DNA from: an uncultured Alphaproteobacteria bacterium
GTDB taxonomy: Bacteria; Pseudomonadota; Alphaproteobacteria; HIMB59
Direction of reading: 5' to 3'
Length of the DNA stretch: 64,000 bases
NCBI GenBank assembly: GCA_902610255.1
Contig: CACLUX010000007.1
Span: 1-64,000 of the forward strand
Every line of letters starts with the position of its first letter. Positions within the stretch are counted from its first letter, which is position 1. Positions 1-7,137 of the stretch are shown here, piece after piece. The notes under the pieces were generated by a model. It was not told where the DNA came from, made no database searches, and worked only from the letters and a program-made list of their open reading frames with translations. The position numbers and the translations under genes were made by a program.

Positions 1-1516
1 TGCATGTGAGGGATCTGTTCTTGTTGTTGATAGCACACAGGGTGTAGAGGCCCAAACACTCGCAAACGCTTATCAGGCAATTGATGTCAATCATGAGATA
101 TTACCTGTGTTAAACAAAGCCGACTTACCAGCATCTGAACCAGAGAGAGTAAAAGAAGATATTGAACAAACAATAGGAATAGATACTTCTGACGCCCAAC
201 TTGTTTCTGCAAAAACAGGATTAGGTGTTGATAGCTTATTAGAACAAATTATCGAAAAACTCCCAGCTCCACACACAAATGAAAATCATCTAAAAGCCCT
301 GTTAGTTGACAGTTGGTATGATAATTATTTAGGAGTTACAGTTCTTGTTCGGATTCTTGATGGTGTAATGAAAAAAGGAATGAAGGTAAAGTTTTTATCA
401 AATAATCAACAGTACAATATAGATAGAATTGGATATTTTACACCAGATATAAATTATTGCGATGAACTAGGTCCTGGTGAGATAGGTTTTATTAATGCAA
501 GCATTAAGTCAGTTGCAGATTGCAAAGTTGGCGATACCATAGCAGAATTAAACGATCAAAAAGTTAAGCCACTGCCCGGATTTAAGCCCTCATTGCCAGT
601 TGTATTCTGTGGTATTTACCCAGTGGATACCTCAGACTATGAGAGATTGAAAGAAAGTTTTGAAAAATTGGCTTTAAATGACTCAAGTTTCACCTACGAG
701 AATGAGACTAGTGCAGCATTAGGTTATGGATTTAGATGTGGTTTTCTTGGGCTACTTCATTTAGAGGTAACAACAGAAAGATTGAGAAGAGAATTTGATC
801 TTGATTTGATAACAACTGCACCTGGAGTTGTTTACAAAGTAATAGATAGAAATAAAAATGAAATTGTTATAAGGAACCCTTCAGAGCTCCCTGACCCTGC
901 AGAAATTGATCAAATTTTAGAACCTTGGGTCAAATCAACGATTATAGTTCCACAAGATTATTTAGGAACAGTAATAACACTTTGTATTGAAAAAAGAGGT
1001 AAGCAAAAAAATTTAAATATACAAAATAATAGAGCTGTTTTAGAAATGGAACTTCCTCTAAATGAAATAGTAATAGATTTTTATGATAAATTAAAATCTT
1101 ACTCCAAAGGTTATGCAAGTTTTGATTATCAAGTTTATGATTATTTTCAAGGCGACTTAGTTAAGCTTAATATTTTAGTAAACTCAGAAACTGTTGATGC
1201 ATTTTCAAATATAGTTCATAAAACAAGAGCAGAAACAATTGGCCGAAAGATATGTAATAAACTTAAAGATTTAATTCCAAGACAAAATTTTCAAATTCCA
1301 ATTCAAGCTGCGATTTATGGAAAAATTATTGCCAGAGAAACAATTAAAGCATTCAGAAAAGATGTTACAGCGAAACTTTATGGTGGAGATGTGAGTAGAA
1401 AGAAAAAACTCCTTGAAAAGCAAAAAAAAGGAAAGAAAAGAATGAAACAATTTGGTAATGTTGAAATACCACAAACAGCTTTTTTTGAAGCTTTGAAAAT
1501 AGGGGATAGTGATTAA
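1..1516 (+). CDS. lepA: Elongation factor 4 (LepA), 5' truncated by window edge
   Basis: Translational GTPase that back-translocates or remodels stalled ribosomes. The reading frame is open from base 2, so the gene starts upstream of the window; the first ATG inside it (107) is internal. About 504 residues are visible against roughly 600 in the family, so about 95 N-terminal residues (G1-G3 motifs) are missing. Visible: [12 protein letters not shown] after the G3 region, the G4 motif NKAD, the domain III/V stretch [16 protein letters not shown], and the LepA C-terminal domain with [16 protein letters not shown] and a GNVEIPQ-AF ending. It is a housekeeping gene and marks the core-genome side of the window. 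Identity is secure. Confidence 0.97.
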   Translation, partial: ACEGSVLVVDSTQGVEAQTLANAYQAIDVNHEILPVLNKADLPASEPERVKEDIEQTIGIDTSDAQLVSAKTGLGVDSLLEQIIEKLPAPHTNENHLKALLVDSWYDNYLGVTVLVRILDGVMKKGMKVKFLSNNQQYNIDRIGYFTPDINYCDELGPGEIGFINASIKSVADCKVGDTIAELNDQKVKPLPGFKPSLPVVFCGIYPVDTSDYERLKESFEKLALNDSSFTYENETSAALGYGFRCGFLGLLHLEVTTERLRREFDLDLITTAPGVVYKVIDRNKNEIVIRNPSELPDPAEIDQILEPWVKSTIIVPQDYLGTVITLCIEKRGKQKNLNIQNNRAVLEMELPLNEIVIDFYDKLKSYSKGYASFDYQVYDYFQGDLVKLNILVNSETVDAFSNIVHKTRAETIGRKICNKLKDLIPRQNFQIPIQAAIYGKIIARETIKAFRKDVTAKLYGGDVSRKKKLLEKQKKGKKRMKQFGNVEIPQTAFFEALKIGDSD

Positions 1517-1521
1517 TTTTT

Positions 1522-1611
1522 GGAGAGATGGCCGAGTGGTTTAAGGCGCACGCCTGGAACGCGTGTATAGGGGCAACTCTATCGTGGGTTCGAATCCCAC
1601 TCTCTCCGCCA
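1522..1611 (+). tRNA. tRNA-Ser (anticodon GGA), CCA encoded
   Basis: Class II tRNA with a long variable arm. The acceptor stem GGAGAGA (1522-1528) pairs with TCTCTCC (1601-1607), then discriminator G and encoded CCA (1609-1611). The anticodon stem CACGC/GCGTG encloses CTGGAAC, giving anticodon GGA, which reads UCC and UCU. The T arm is GTGGG-TTCGAAT-CCCAC. It lies 5 bp after the lepA stop codon and 5 bp before the next start codon. Confidence 0.97.
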
Positions 1612-1616
1612 ATAAA

Positions 1617-2435
1617 ATGAGTGAGTCAGTAGGATATAATCTTAGAAAATTTGCCAGAAAATTTACTGAGTTTCCATTAGTTGAAATAAAAGACAAAATA
1701 ACCAACCACAAATCAATTAATAAAATACCCCAAAACGTCTATCAAACATGGGAGACTAGATCTCTTGGAAAGACTCACGCTAAATCAATTCAAGAATTTA
1801 GAGAAAAAAATCCAACTTTCTCTTTCTATTTATATGATAAGGAGAAAAGAGATAGCTATATGGAGTCTAGTTGGGGTAAGGAAGATATTTCAAAAATATA
1901 TTTCAAAAGTATTTTTGGTCCAATGAAAGCTGATATTTTCCGTTATTGTATATTGTATGAGTTAGGTGGTTATTATTTCGATATAGCAAAAGGCTGCAAA
2001 TGCCCACTTAATCAACTTCATGATAGTAATCACATAGGAGTCTTAACTTATGAGGATACAATATGCTATTACCCACCAAATAATCCGAAACTTTTTTCAC
2101 TACTCAGGCCTTTTAACCATTTTTTGCAATGGGGACTTGCATTTTCATCAAAAAATTTGTTTTTAGAGAGTTTAATTAATAATATTTGTTCAGACTATAA
2201 ATATTATAGAGGTAAGGTTTTTGAAAATCCAAAGGTAGCTATTTTAAATTTTACTGGACCTGGCATGTATACAAAAGTAATGAGAAATTATATTTCAAAT
2301 AACGATATTTTTGATATGTCTGAATTAGATATAAAGTTTAATAACAATGGAATATTTAAATTAAAGGGATCCTCTGTAAGACATTATATAGTCCCTAGTT
2401 ATACTTATCAAAAAAACTCAAAAATAGTTAGTTAG
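1617..2435 (+). CDS. Glycosyltransferase family 32-like protein (OCH1/capsule type)
   Basis: Probable cytoplasmic glycosyltransferase acting on a surface polysaccharide or glycolipid. About 272 aa. The family hallmark is seen at residues 36-45 (KIPQNVYQTW) and around residues 105-128 (KADIFRY-ILYELGGYYFDIAKGC). The usual DXD metal/nucleotide-sugar motif is only half present here: D122 is kept but the second Asp position is Ala124. I start it at ATG 1617; an upstream extension of the frame would translate the tRNA. That leaves only 5 nt between the tRNA CCA end and the start codon and no separate Shine-Dalgarno. It overlaps the opposing GT9 gene by 8 bp, tail to tail. Sugar donor unknown. Confidence 0.75.
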   Translation: MSESVGYNLRKFARKFTEFPLVEIKDKITNHKSINKIPQNVYQTWETRSLGKTHAKSIQEFREKNPTFSFYLYDKEKRDSYMESSWGKEDISKIYFKSIFGPMKADIFRYCILYELGGYYFDIAKGCKCPLNQLHDSNHIGVLTYEDTICYYPPNNPKLFSLLRPFNHFLQWGLAFSSKNLFLESLINNICSDYKYYRGKVFENPKVAILNFTGPGMYTKVMRNYISNNDIFDMSELDIKFNNNGIFKLKGSSVRHYIVPSYTYQKNSKIVS

Positions 2436-3405
2436 CATCAATTGATTTAAGAAATTCTCGTAAAATATTTTCATAAATATTCAATGGGAAATCTTTTAAA
2501 TTTTTAAAACCATAATCTTTTATTTGAATTGTCTTTGAAAAACCAGGTCTTGAAAATTTTTTTTCATTTGTAACTCCAAATATTTTAAGTGTTTTTACTC
2601 CCACAAATTCAAACATCCAAGCAGTGCCGCTATCATTGCAAAGCAAACAACTCATTTGTTTTGCTAAACCCATAGTGAAAGTTATATCGTTTGAGATTAA
2701 CTCACCATTTTTCCATTCTGGGCAGTTAAAGCCGTTTTTTAGACAAATATTTAAGAGATCTTTTTCATCAGGACCTAAAAAAAAGAAAACATTATAGCCA
2801 TTTTTCTGCAATTTGTGTGCAATAATTAAATACTTTTCAAAATCCCATTGTCTTATTTTATTGCCAGCGCCTGGTGAGATTGCAATATTTTTGTTAATTT
2901 CTTCATTATTAAATGAAAACTTAATATTTTTTGGAAGTATTATATTAGGTATCTCTTTAATAACTTTTTTTTGAAGGGTTGATAAAATATTAAAATAAAA
3001 TTGCTCAATATAAACATCTTTAAATTTTAAATTATATTTATTTTTAATATCAGAAAAAAAAAAGTTTGCACATGAACTAAAAAAATATTTGTGTGGTATT
3101 TTTTTTAGACTTAATGTCCTTAAAACAACTTTTTGTAAATCTATGATTAAATCAAAATATTGATTTTCAAGTTTAGTATTTTTTCTAAATAGATTTGATA
3201 TTGATGACTGTATGCCGTTATTTTCAATAATTTCAAAAATTGTATCTTTTACTAATGGATTTAATTTATCTTTAAAAGTTGTTGTATGGGTGGTCGTGTA
3301 ATAAATTTTTGATTCAGGGTATATGTTTTTTAAAGTTTGTAAAAAAGTTACCTTTTGTAAGCCATCTCCAATTTTATCATTAAAACTATATACAAGAATA
3401 TTCAT
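2428..3405 (-). CDS. Glycosyltransferase family 9 (heptosyltransferase-like)
   Basis: GT-B fold transferase of the ADP-heptose:LPS heptosyltransferase family, 325 aa. It begins with a GT9-like strand (MNILVYSFNDKIGDGLQ). The C-terminal half carries the donor-binding pattern: SPGAGNKIRQWDFEKY (residues about 175-190), a FLGPDEKD segment, and LLCNDSGTAWMFEFVGVKTL with the Asp-Ser-Gly of GT9. Likely role is lipopolysaccharide core or other glycan assembly on the inner face of the inner membrane. Its 5' end is downstream of rmuC with a 4-bp overlap, so the two are probably co-transcribed. Acceptor and sugar cannot be read from the sequence. Confidence 0.78.
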   Translation of the reverse strand: MNILVYSFNDKIGDGLQKVTFLQTLKNIYPESKIYYTTTHTTTFKDKLNPLVKDTIFEIIENNGIQSSISNLFRKNTKLENQYFDLIIDLQKVVLRTLSLKKIPHKYFFSSCANFFFSDIKNKYNLKFKDVYIEQFYFNILSTLQKKVIKEIPNIILPKNIKFSFNNEEINKNIAISPGAGNKIRQWDFEKYLIIAHKLQKNGYNVFFFLGPDEKDLLNICLKNGFNCPEWKNGELISNDITFTMGLAKQMSCLLCNDSGTAWMFEFVGVKTLKIFGVTNEKKFSRPGFSKTIQIKDYGFKNLKDFPLNIYENILREFLKSIDAN

Positions 3406-4364
3406 TCATTAATATCTAACTCAACTTTTGTTTTGGCACCTAAATCTTTAATTTTATTAGCCCTACTTAATAAACTACCCTTACCATCTGTTATATATTT
3501 TTTCGACTGATTTATATTTTCAGTTGATTTAATTAAACTTGCTTCAGTTTTTTCTAGCAAATTTAAAGTTTTTGCAATCTGGTCAAACATACTACCTGCA
3601 ATTTCTGCAATTTCTTTTGAATTTTTATTTTGTTTCTCAAGTCTCCAAATACTTTCGACGAGTTTCATGCACATAATGAGAGTAGATGGTCCCACAATTA
3701 TTACTTGTTTTTGTTGTGCATAGTTTGAAATACTCTGATCGTACTTTTGAGCAGTGATCAATGCATAATCATGAGGCATAAATATAAAGACATAATCCGG
3801 CGAATTCACTTTTATGAGGTTTGTATAATCCTTTTTGTGAATTGCATTTATATGACTTTTCATTGAATTTATGAAATTTTTTATAGACACCTCTTTTGCC
3901 TTTTCATCATCAGTGTTTTGATAATCATACCAATCTTTCATTGGTAATTTTGAGTCAATAATAATATTCCTTTTTTCTGGAAGAAAAATTACTACATCAG
4001 GCCTAAAAATTTGCCCACTCTCATTTTTATCAGTAAATTGCGTTTTGTAGTCTCTATCTTTGGTCATTCCACAATCTTGTAAGATATTCTCCAAAATAGC
4101 CTCACCCATGTCGCCCATATCGGAGATATTTGCTGTCATGGCATTAGTCATTTTTTTTGTTAAAACCCCAATTTCATCTATTTTGGAGTTAACATATCCC
4201 GTTTGTTCAAGAGTTTTATCAAATAGGTTTGCGAGGTTTTCGTTAATTTTTTTTAAATCTAAATCTGTGTTATCATTAGTCTTAGTACTCGACTTAAACA
4301 AAACAAAAACTAAAAGAATGATTACAATAATTAAAAATATAATTATTAAAAAATCCAAATTCAT
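3402..4364 (-). CDS. rmuC: DNA recombination protein RmuC
   Basis: RmuC-family protein thought to limit inversions and rearrangements at short inverted repeats; it has a predicted nuclease-like core. 320 aa, shorter than E. coli RmuC (about 475). Seen: one N-terminal membrane segment (about residues 3-24), a helical region, then the RmuC core with RPDVVIFLPEKRNIIIDSKL, YVFIFMPHDYA and VIIVGPSTLIMCMKLVE. The compact N-terminal coiled coil explains the short length. It lies between a small unknown gene and the GT9 gene, all in one direction with little or no spacing. Confidence 0.9.
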   Translation of the reverse strand: MNLDFLIIIFLIIVIILLVFVLFKSSTKTNDNTDLDLKKINENLANLFDKTLEQTGYVNSKIDEIGVLTKKMTNAMTANISDMGDMGEAILENILQDCGMTKDRDYKTQFTDKNESGQIFRPDVVIFLPEKRNIIIDSKLPMKDWYDYQNTDDEKAKEVSIKNFINSMKSHINAIHKKDYTNLIKVNSPDYVFIFMPHDYALITAQKYDQSISNYAQQKQVIIVGPSTLIMCMKLVESIWRLEKQNKNSKEIAEIAGSMFDQIAKTLNLLEKTEASLIKSTENINQSKKYITDGKGSLLSRANKIKDLGAKTKVELDINE

Positions 4365-4381
4365 ATAAATTTAACTAATAT

Positions 4382-4756
4382 TTAAGAGTAAATTTTATGA
4401 ATATTATCAATATTACTCTTTAATTTGTTCTTTAATATATTTAATGATTCATAATCAAAAAAATTCTGTTCTAAAAACTTATTATAACTTTGTTTAATCT
4501 CATGGGAGATTTGCTCGATTTTTAAAAAATCTTCAGGTATGTGATTTTTTATTTTTTTTACCTCTTGATTGAAATCATTAAGTGCATTTTTAAAATGCTT
4601 ATCAGAAAAAGTTTCAAGTTTATTTTTAATATTTGAGATATTTAAATTAGTATCAATTTTAGACTCCAAGTCATAAACAGTTAAACTAAAATAGTCAAAA
4701 ATTTGTTCATACAAATCGTAAAGTTTTTGGGAATTTATAACTTTTGGAATATTCAT
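4382..4756 (-). CDS. Small helical protein of unknown function
   Basis: I do not recognise this 124-aa protein. It has no signal peptide or membrane segment, is rich in Lys, Asn, Ile and Asp, and reads as several amphipathic helices (for example DFNQEVKKIKNHIPEDFLKI), so a small coiled-coil or helical-bundle protein is likely. It has only one Trp/Cys-free hydrophilic domain. It is the first gene of a unit running into rmuC (17-bp gap), which gives a guilt-by-association link to RmuC only. The ORF uses an ATG at 4756 with a poor -10-like TAATCT 6 nt upstream. It is likely real because the reading frame fills the space exactly between rmuC and the next terminator. Confidence 0.6.
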   Translation of the reverse strand: MNIPKVINSQKLYDLYEQIFDYFSLTVYDLESKIDTNLNISNIKNKLETFSDKHFKNALNDFNQEVKKIKNHIPEDFLKIEQISHEIKQSYNKFLEQNFFDYESLNILKNKLKSNIDNIHKIYS

Positions 4757-4808
4757 ATATAAAGATTACATTAGATACTTTTGGTATGTCAAAGAAATTT
4801 TAAAATGA

Positions 4809-4842
4809 AAAAAGCCTAAATACTTATTTATCTAGGCTTTTT
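4809..4842 (-). terminator. Hairpin terminator after the DmdA-like gene
   Basis: AAAAAGCCTA and TAGGCTTTTT form a 10-bp stem with a 14-nt loop just beyond the stop codon of the gene ending at 4853. On the minus strand it is followed by a T run. It is nearly symmetric, but only minus-strand transcription enters it productively, since the next gene leftward (ending its start at 4756) begins on the same strand. Confidence 0.75.
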
Positions 4843-4852
4843 AAAAATAAAA

Positions 4853-6157
4853 TTAATATGCCGTATCTCTTCCATCATCCTTTGCAATTTCTCGTGCATT
4901 AGGATTTACTGATGGCCTAAAAGGTATTTCAACTATTTCACCATCTACAGGCGACCCTGGAGTTTCACAATACTCATCAGGTAGATGAAATTTAAATTTA
5001 TTACCTATGTCTTTTTTCTCATAAGGTACATATCCCATTGCGATATTTGTTCCCAATTCAGGGGAATACCAAGGTGATGTTAGATACCCTATTGGTGTAG
5101 ATCCATCTTCAGATATAAGCCAAAAGTCTGGAGCATATTCATCAATGGGTTTACCACCTAATCTAAATCCAACTAGTTGGTTGCTATATGGTTTCTCACC
5201 TGCCTCAATTTTTGTTCTCATTGCTTCTAGAGCTTCTTTACCAATATAGTCAGCTTGTTTTTTTCTTGGAACTTGATAGCCAAGGTTACATTGAAATGGA
5301 TAAGTTTCGGCATCAAGATCTTGACCCCAAGATAAAATTCCTGCAGCTATTCTTCTATGGTGCGCAGGTGCGATTACTTTTAGATTGTGTTTCTTTCCAG
5401 CCTCTAAAACAGCATTCCACATATCATCTGCATACAAAGTTGCATCTCTGAGGTAGATTTCATATCCCTTTTCCCCAGTAAAACCTGTTTGGGAAATAAT
5501 ACAATCTCTCCCTCCAACTTTTGCTGCCATTAATCCATAGTAAGGAATGTCTCTAACAGCATCTCCAACTAAATCTGCCATAAGATCGATTGACTTTGGT
5601 CCTTGAATTTGAACAGGAGATACGTCTATTTCATCAATTTCTACATTAAATTTTTTATCGTGATTTACGCCTTGAAGAAAAAACATAATATCAGAGTCAG
5701 ATAGTGAAAACCAAAATTCATCCTCTGCAACTCTAAGTAATATAGGATCATTTAATACTCCTCCTTTGTCATTACAAAGGATTACATATTTTCCTTTCAT
5801 TACATCAATTCTTGTAGCATCTCTTGTGATAACGAAATTTGTAAATTTTAAGGCGTCAGGTCCTTTTACACGAATTTGTCTTTCTACTGCAACATTCCAC
5901 ATAGTTACGTGATTTACTAATGCATCATATTCGACCATTGCACCACCATCCTCAGGTTTTACATAACCTCTAGGATGATACATTCTATTGTACACAGTGC
6001 ATCTCCAACATCCTGCCTCAACTGATAAATGCCAATATGGATTTTTTCTAACTCTGGTAGAAATCAACATTTGTTGAGGTGTTGGTCCTGATTGCCTTAA
6101 ATTAAATGGGACTTTTCTATCAGATTGGTCCACTGAACTTGGTTGCTTTAGCTTCAT
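4853..6157 (-). CDS. DmdA-like GcvT-fold protein, probable tetrahydrofolate-dependent demethylase
   Basis: Aminomethyltransferase (GcvT) fold, 434 aa. Resembles DMSP demethylase DmdA and related O/S/N-demethylases that pass a methyl group to tetrahydrofolate in the cytoplasm. Seen: STRVRKNPYWHLSVEAG near residue 33, CTVYNRMYHPRGY, the central DVSPVQIQGPKS, SQTGFTGEKGYEIYLRD (GcvT signature), and a C-terminal barrel domain with GYLTSPWYSPELGTNIAMGY. It is longer than marine DmdA (about 370 aa), with an extra N-terminal and C-terminal tail, so I do not call it dmdA. A strong AGGAGG lies 4 nt before the ATG. Next upstream on the strand is a MetF-like gene, a fitting partner that would oxidise methyl-THF. 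Substrate unknown; a methylated amine or DMSP-like osmolyte is the natural guess. Confidence 0.72.
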   Translation of the reverse strand: MKLKQPSSVDQSDRKVPFNLRQSGPTPQQMLISTRVRKNPYWHLSVEAGCWRCTVYNRMYHPRGYVKPEDGGAMVEYDALVNHVTMWNVAVERQIRVKGPDALKFTNFVITRDATRIDVMKGKYVILCNDKGGVLNDPILLRVAEDEFWFSLSDSDIMFFLQGVNHDKKFNVEIDEIDVSPVQIQGPKSIDLMADLVGDAVRDIPYYGLMAAKVGGRDCIISQTGFTGEKGYEIYLRDATLYADDMWNAVLEAGKKHNLKVIAPAHHRRIAAGILSWGQDLDAETYPFQCNLGYQVPRKKQADYIGKEALEAMRTKIEAGEKPYSNQLVGFRLGGKPIDEYAPDFWLISEDGSTPIGYLTSPWYSPELGTNIAMGYVPYEKKDIGNKFKFHLPDEYCETPGSPVDGEIVEIPFRPSVNPNAREIAKDDGRDTAY

Positions 6158-6237
6158 ATATCCTCCTATAAAAAATGCAGTAGCAATTTTTGAAAACTAA
6201 TTTCTTTTTAAGGTCTATGCAATCGAAAAATTTGAAC

Positions 6238-7119
6238 TTAAAAGATTTTGTTGTGGAGGACTATTTTGTCATTTTCCATGATAAAATCACCATTTTGAAG
6301 AGCATTTAACCAATGACAGGTCTTCTCGAAGCCACCAAAAGGAAAGCAGTGAAAATTTTTAAATGAACTTTGTTCTTTAGAGAAATTTGCTAACTCAATA
6401 AACATTTCATCGTTTGAAGTTTTGGTTAGAAGGTCAGTTACTTTAGATGAGTTCTTTTTAAGAAAACTTAATGAATTTCCAACACCACTCATTATCCCAA
6501 AATTAAGAAGTGTTTTAAAAGATGCTGGGCCTGGAAAGCCTACTCTGACGGGTAATTTTATATTTGAATTATCTAAAAATTTGCACCATTTAATAAATGG
6601 TTCGGCATTAAAAAAAAATTGAGTAACAAGTTCTAAACTTAAATTTTTATTTTTTGATAATTCATATTTTTTATCTAAAAATTCGTTGACAGTATTTTGA
6701 TCAATATCAGGTGAACCTTCTGGGTGTCCAGCTATTCCTATCTCTTCAAAATCATTATCCTTTAATAAACCAGACTCTAGTATTTCCAGCGAAGATGATA
6801 CTGATCCATTCTGATTACCACCACCACCTATAACAAGAATTTTTTTGCTATCTGTTCTATTTCTTAGTTCTTTTAGGAAGTCTGAAACATGATCTAAATT
6901 TCTCATTGTCCTTGCAGGCAAATGAGTAATAGGAGTTAATTCTTGCTTAGATACAAAATCAACAGTTTCTAAGATATCGTTTTCCGTAGCATCAGGTAAA
7001 TATGTTATGTAGACATTATTTTTTTTATCTAGAGGGATAGACTTTAGTTTGTGTCTTACTTTTGGGTTTAACTCTATGGTAAAGCCATCTACTAAAGAAA
7101 CAATATTTTCTTTGATCAT
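6238..7119 (-). CDS. MetF-family methylenetetrahydrofolate reductase-like protein
   Basis: FAD-dependent TIM-barrel protein of the 5,10-methylene-THF reductase family, 293 aa. Seen: barrel strands with YITYLPDATENDILETV, ITHLPARTMRN (folate/flavin region; LPAR corresponds to the H-L/AR region of the family), LVIGGGGNQNGSV, GIAGHPEGSPD (the conserved G-HPE motif), QFFFNAEPFIKW and VRVGFPGPAS. It is more divergent than housekeeping MetF and resembles the copies found beside THF-dependent demethylases. The gene is between two GcvT-domain genes, which suggests it runs in the oxidative direction, converting methyl-THF from demethylation into methylene-THF. That direction is inferred from context. 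Confidence 0.8.
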   Translation of the reverse strand: MIKENIVSLVDGFTIELNPKVRHKLKSIPLDKKNNVYITYLPDATENDILETVDFVSKQELTPITHLPARTMRNLDHVSDFLKELRNRTDSKKILVIGGGGNQNGSVSSSLEILESGLLKDNDFEEIGIAGHPEGSPDIDQNTVNEFLDKKYELSKNKNLSLELVTQFFFNAEPFIKWCKFLDNSNIKLPVRVGFPGPASFKTLLNFGIMSGVGNSLSFLKKNSSKVTDLLTKTSNDEMFIELANFSKEQSSFKNFHCFPFGGFEKTCHWLNALQNGDFIMENDKIVLHNKIF

Positions 7120-7137
7120 ATTTTTAAAATATAATAG

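Noticed and set aside
1563-1616. N-terminal extension of the GT32 gene
   Set aside because: It is the sequence of tRNA-Ser read as protein.
4853-6157. Firm assignment as dmdA
   Set aside because: The central motifs agree, but length, tails and the MetF/DMGDH context differ from marine DmdA, so only a DmdA-like call is justified.
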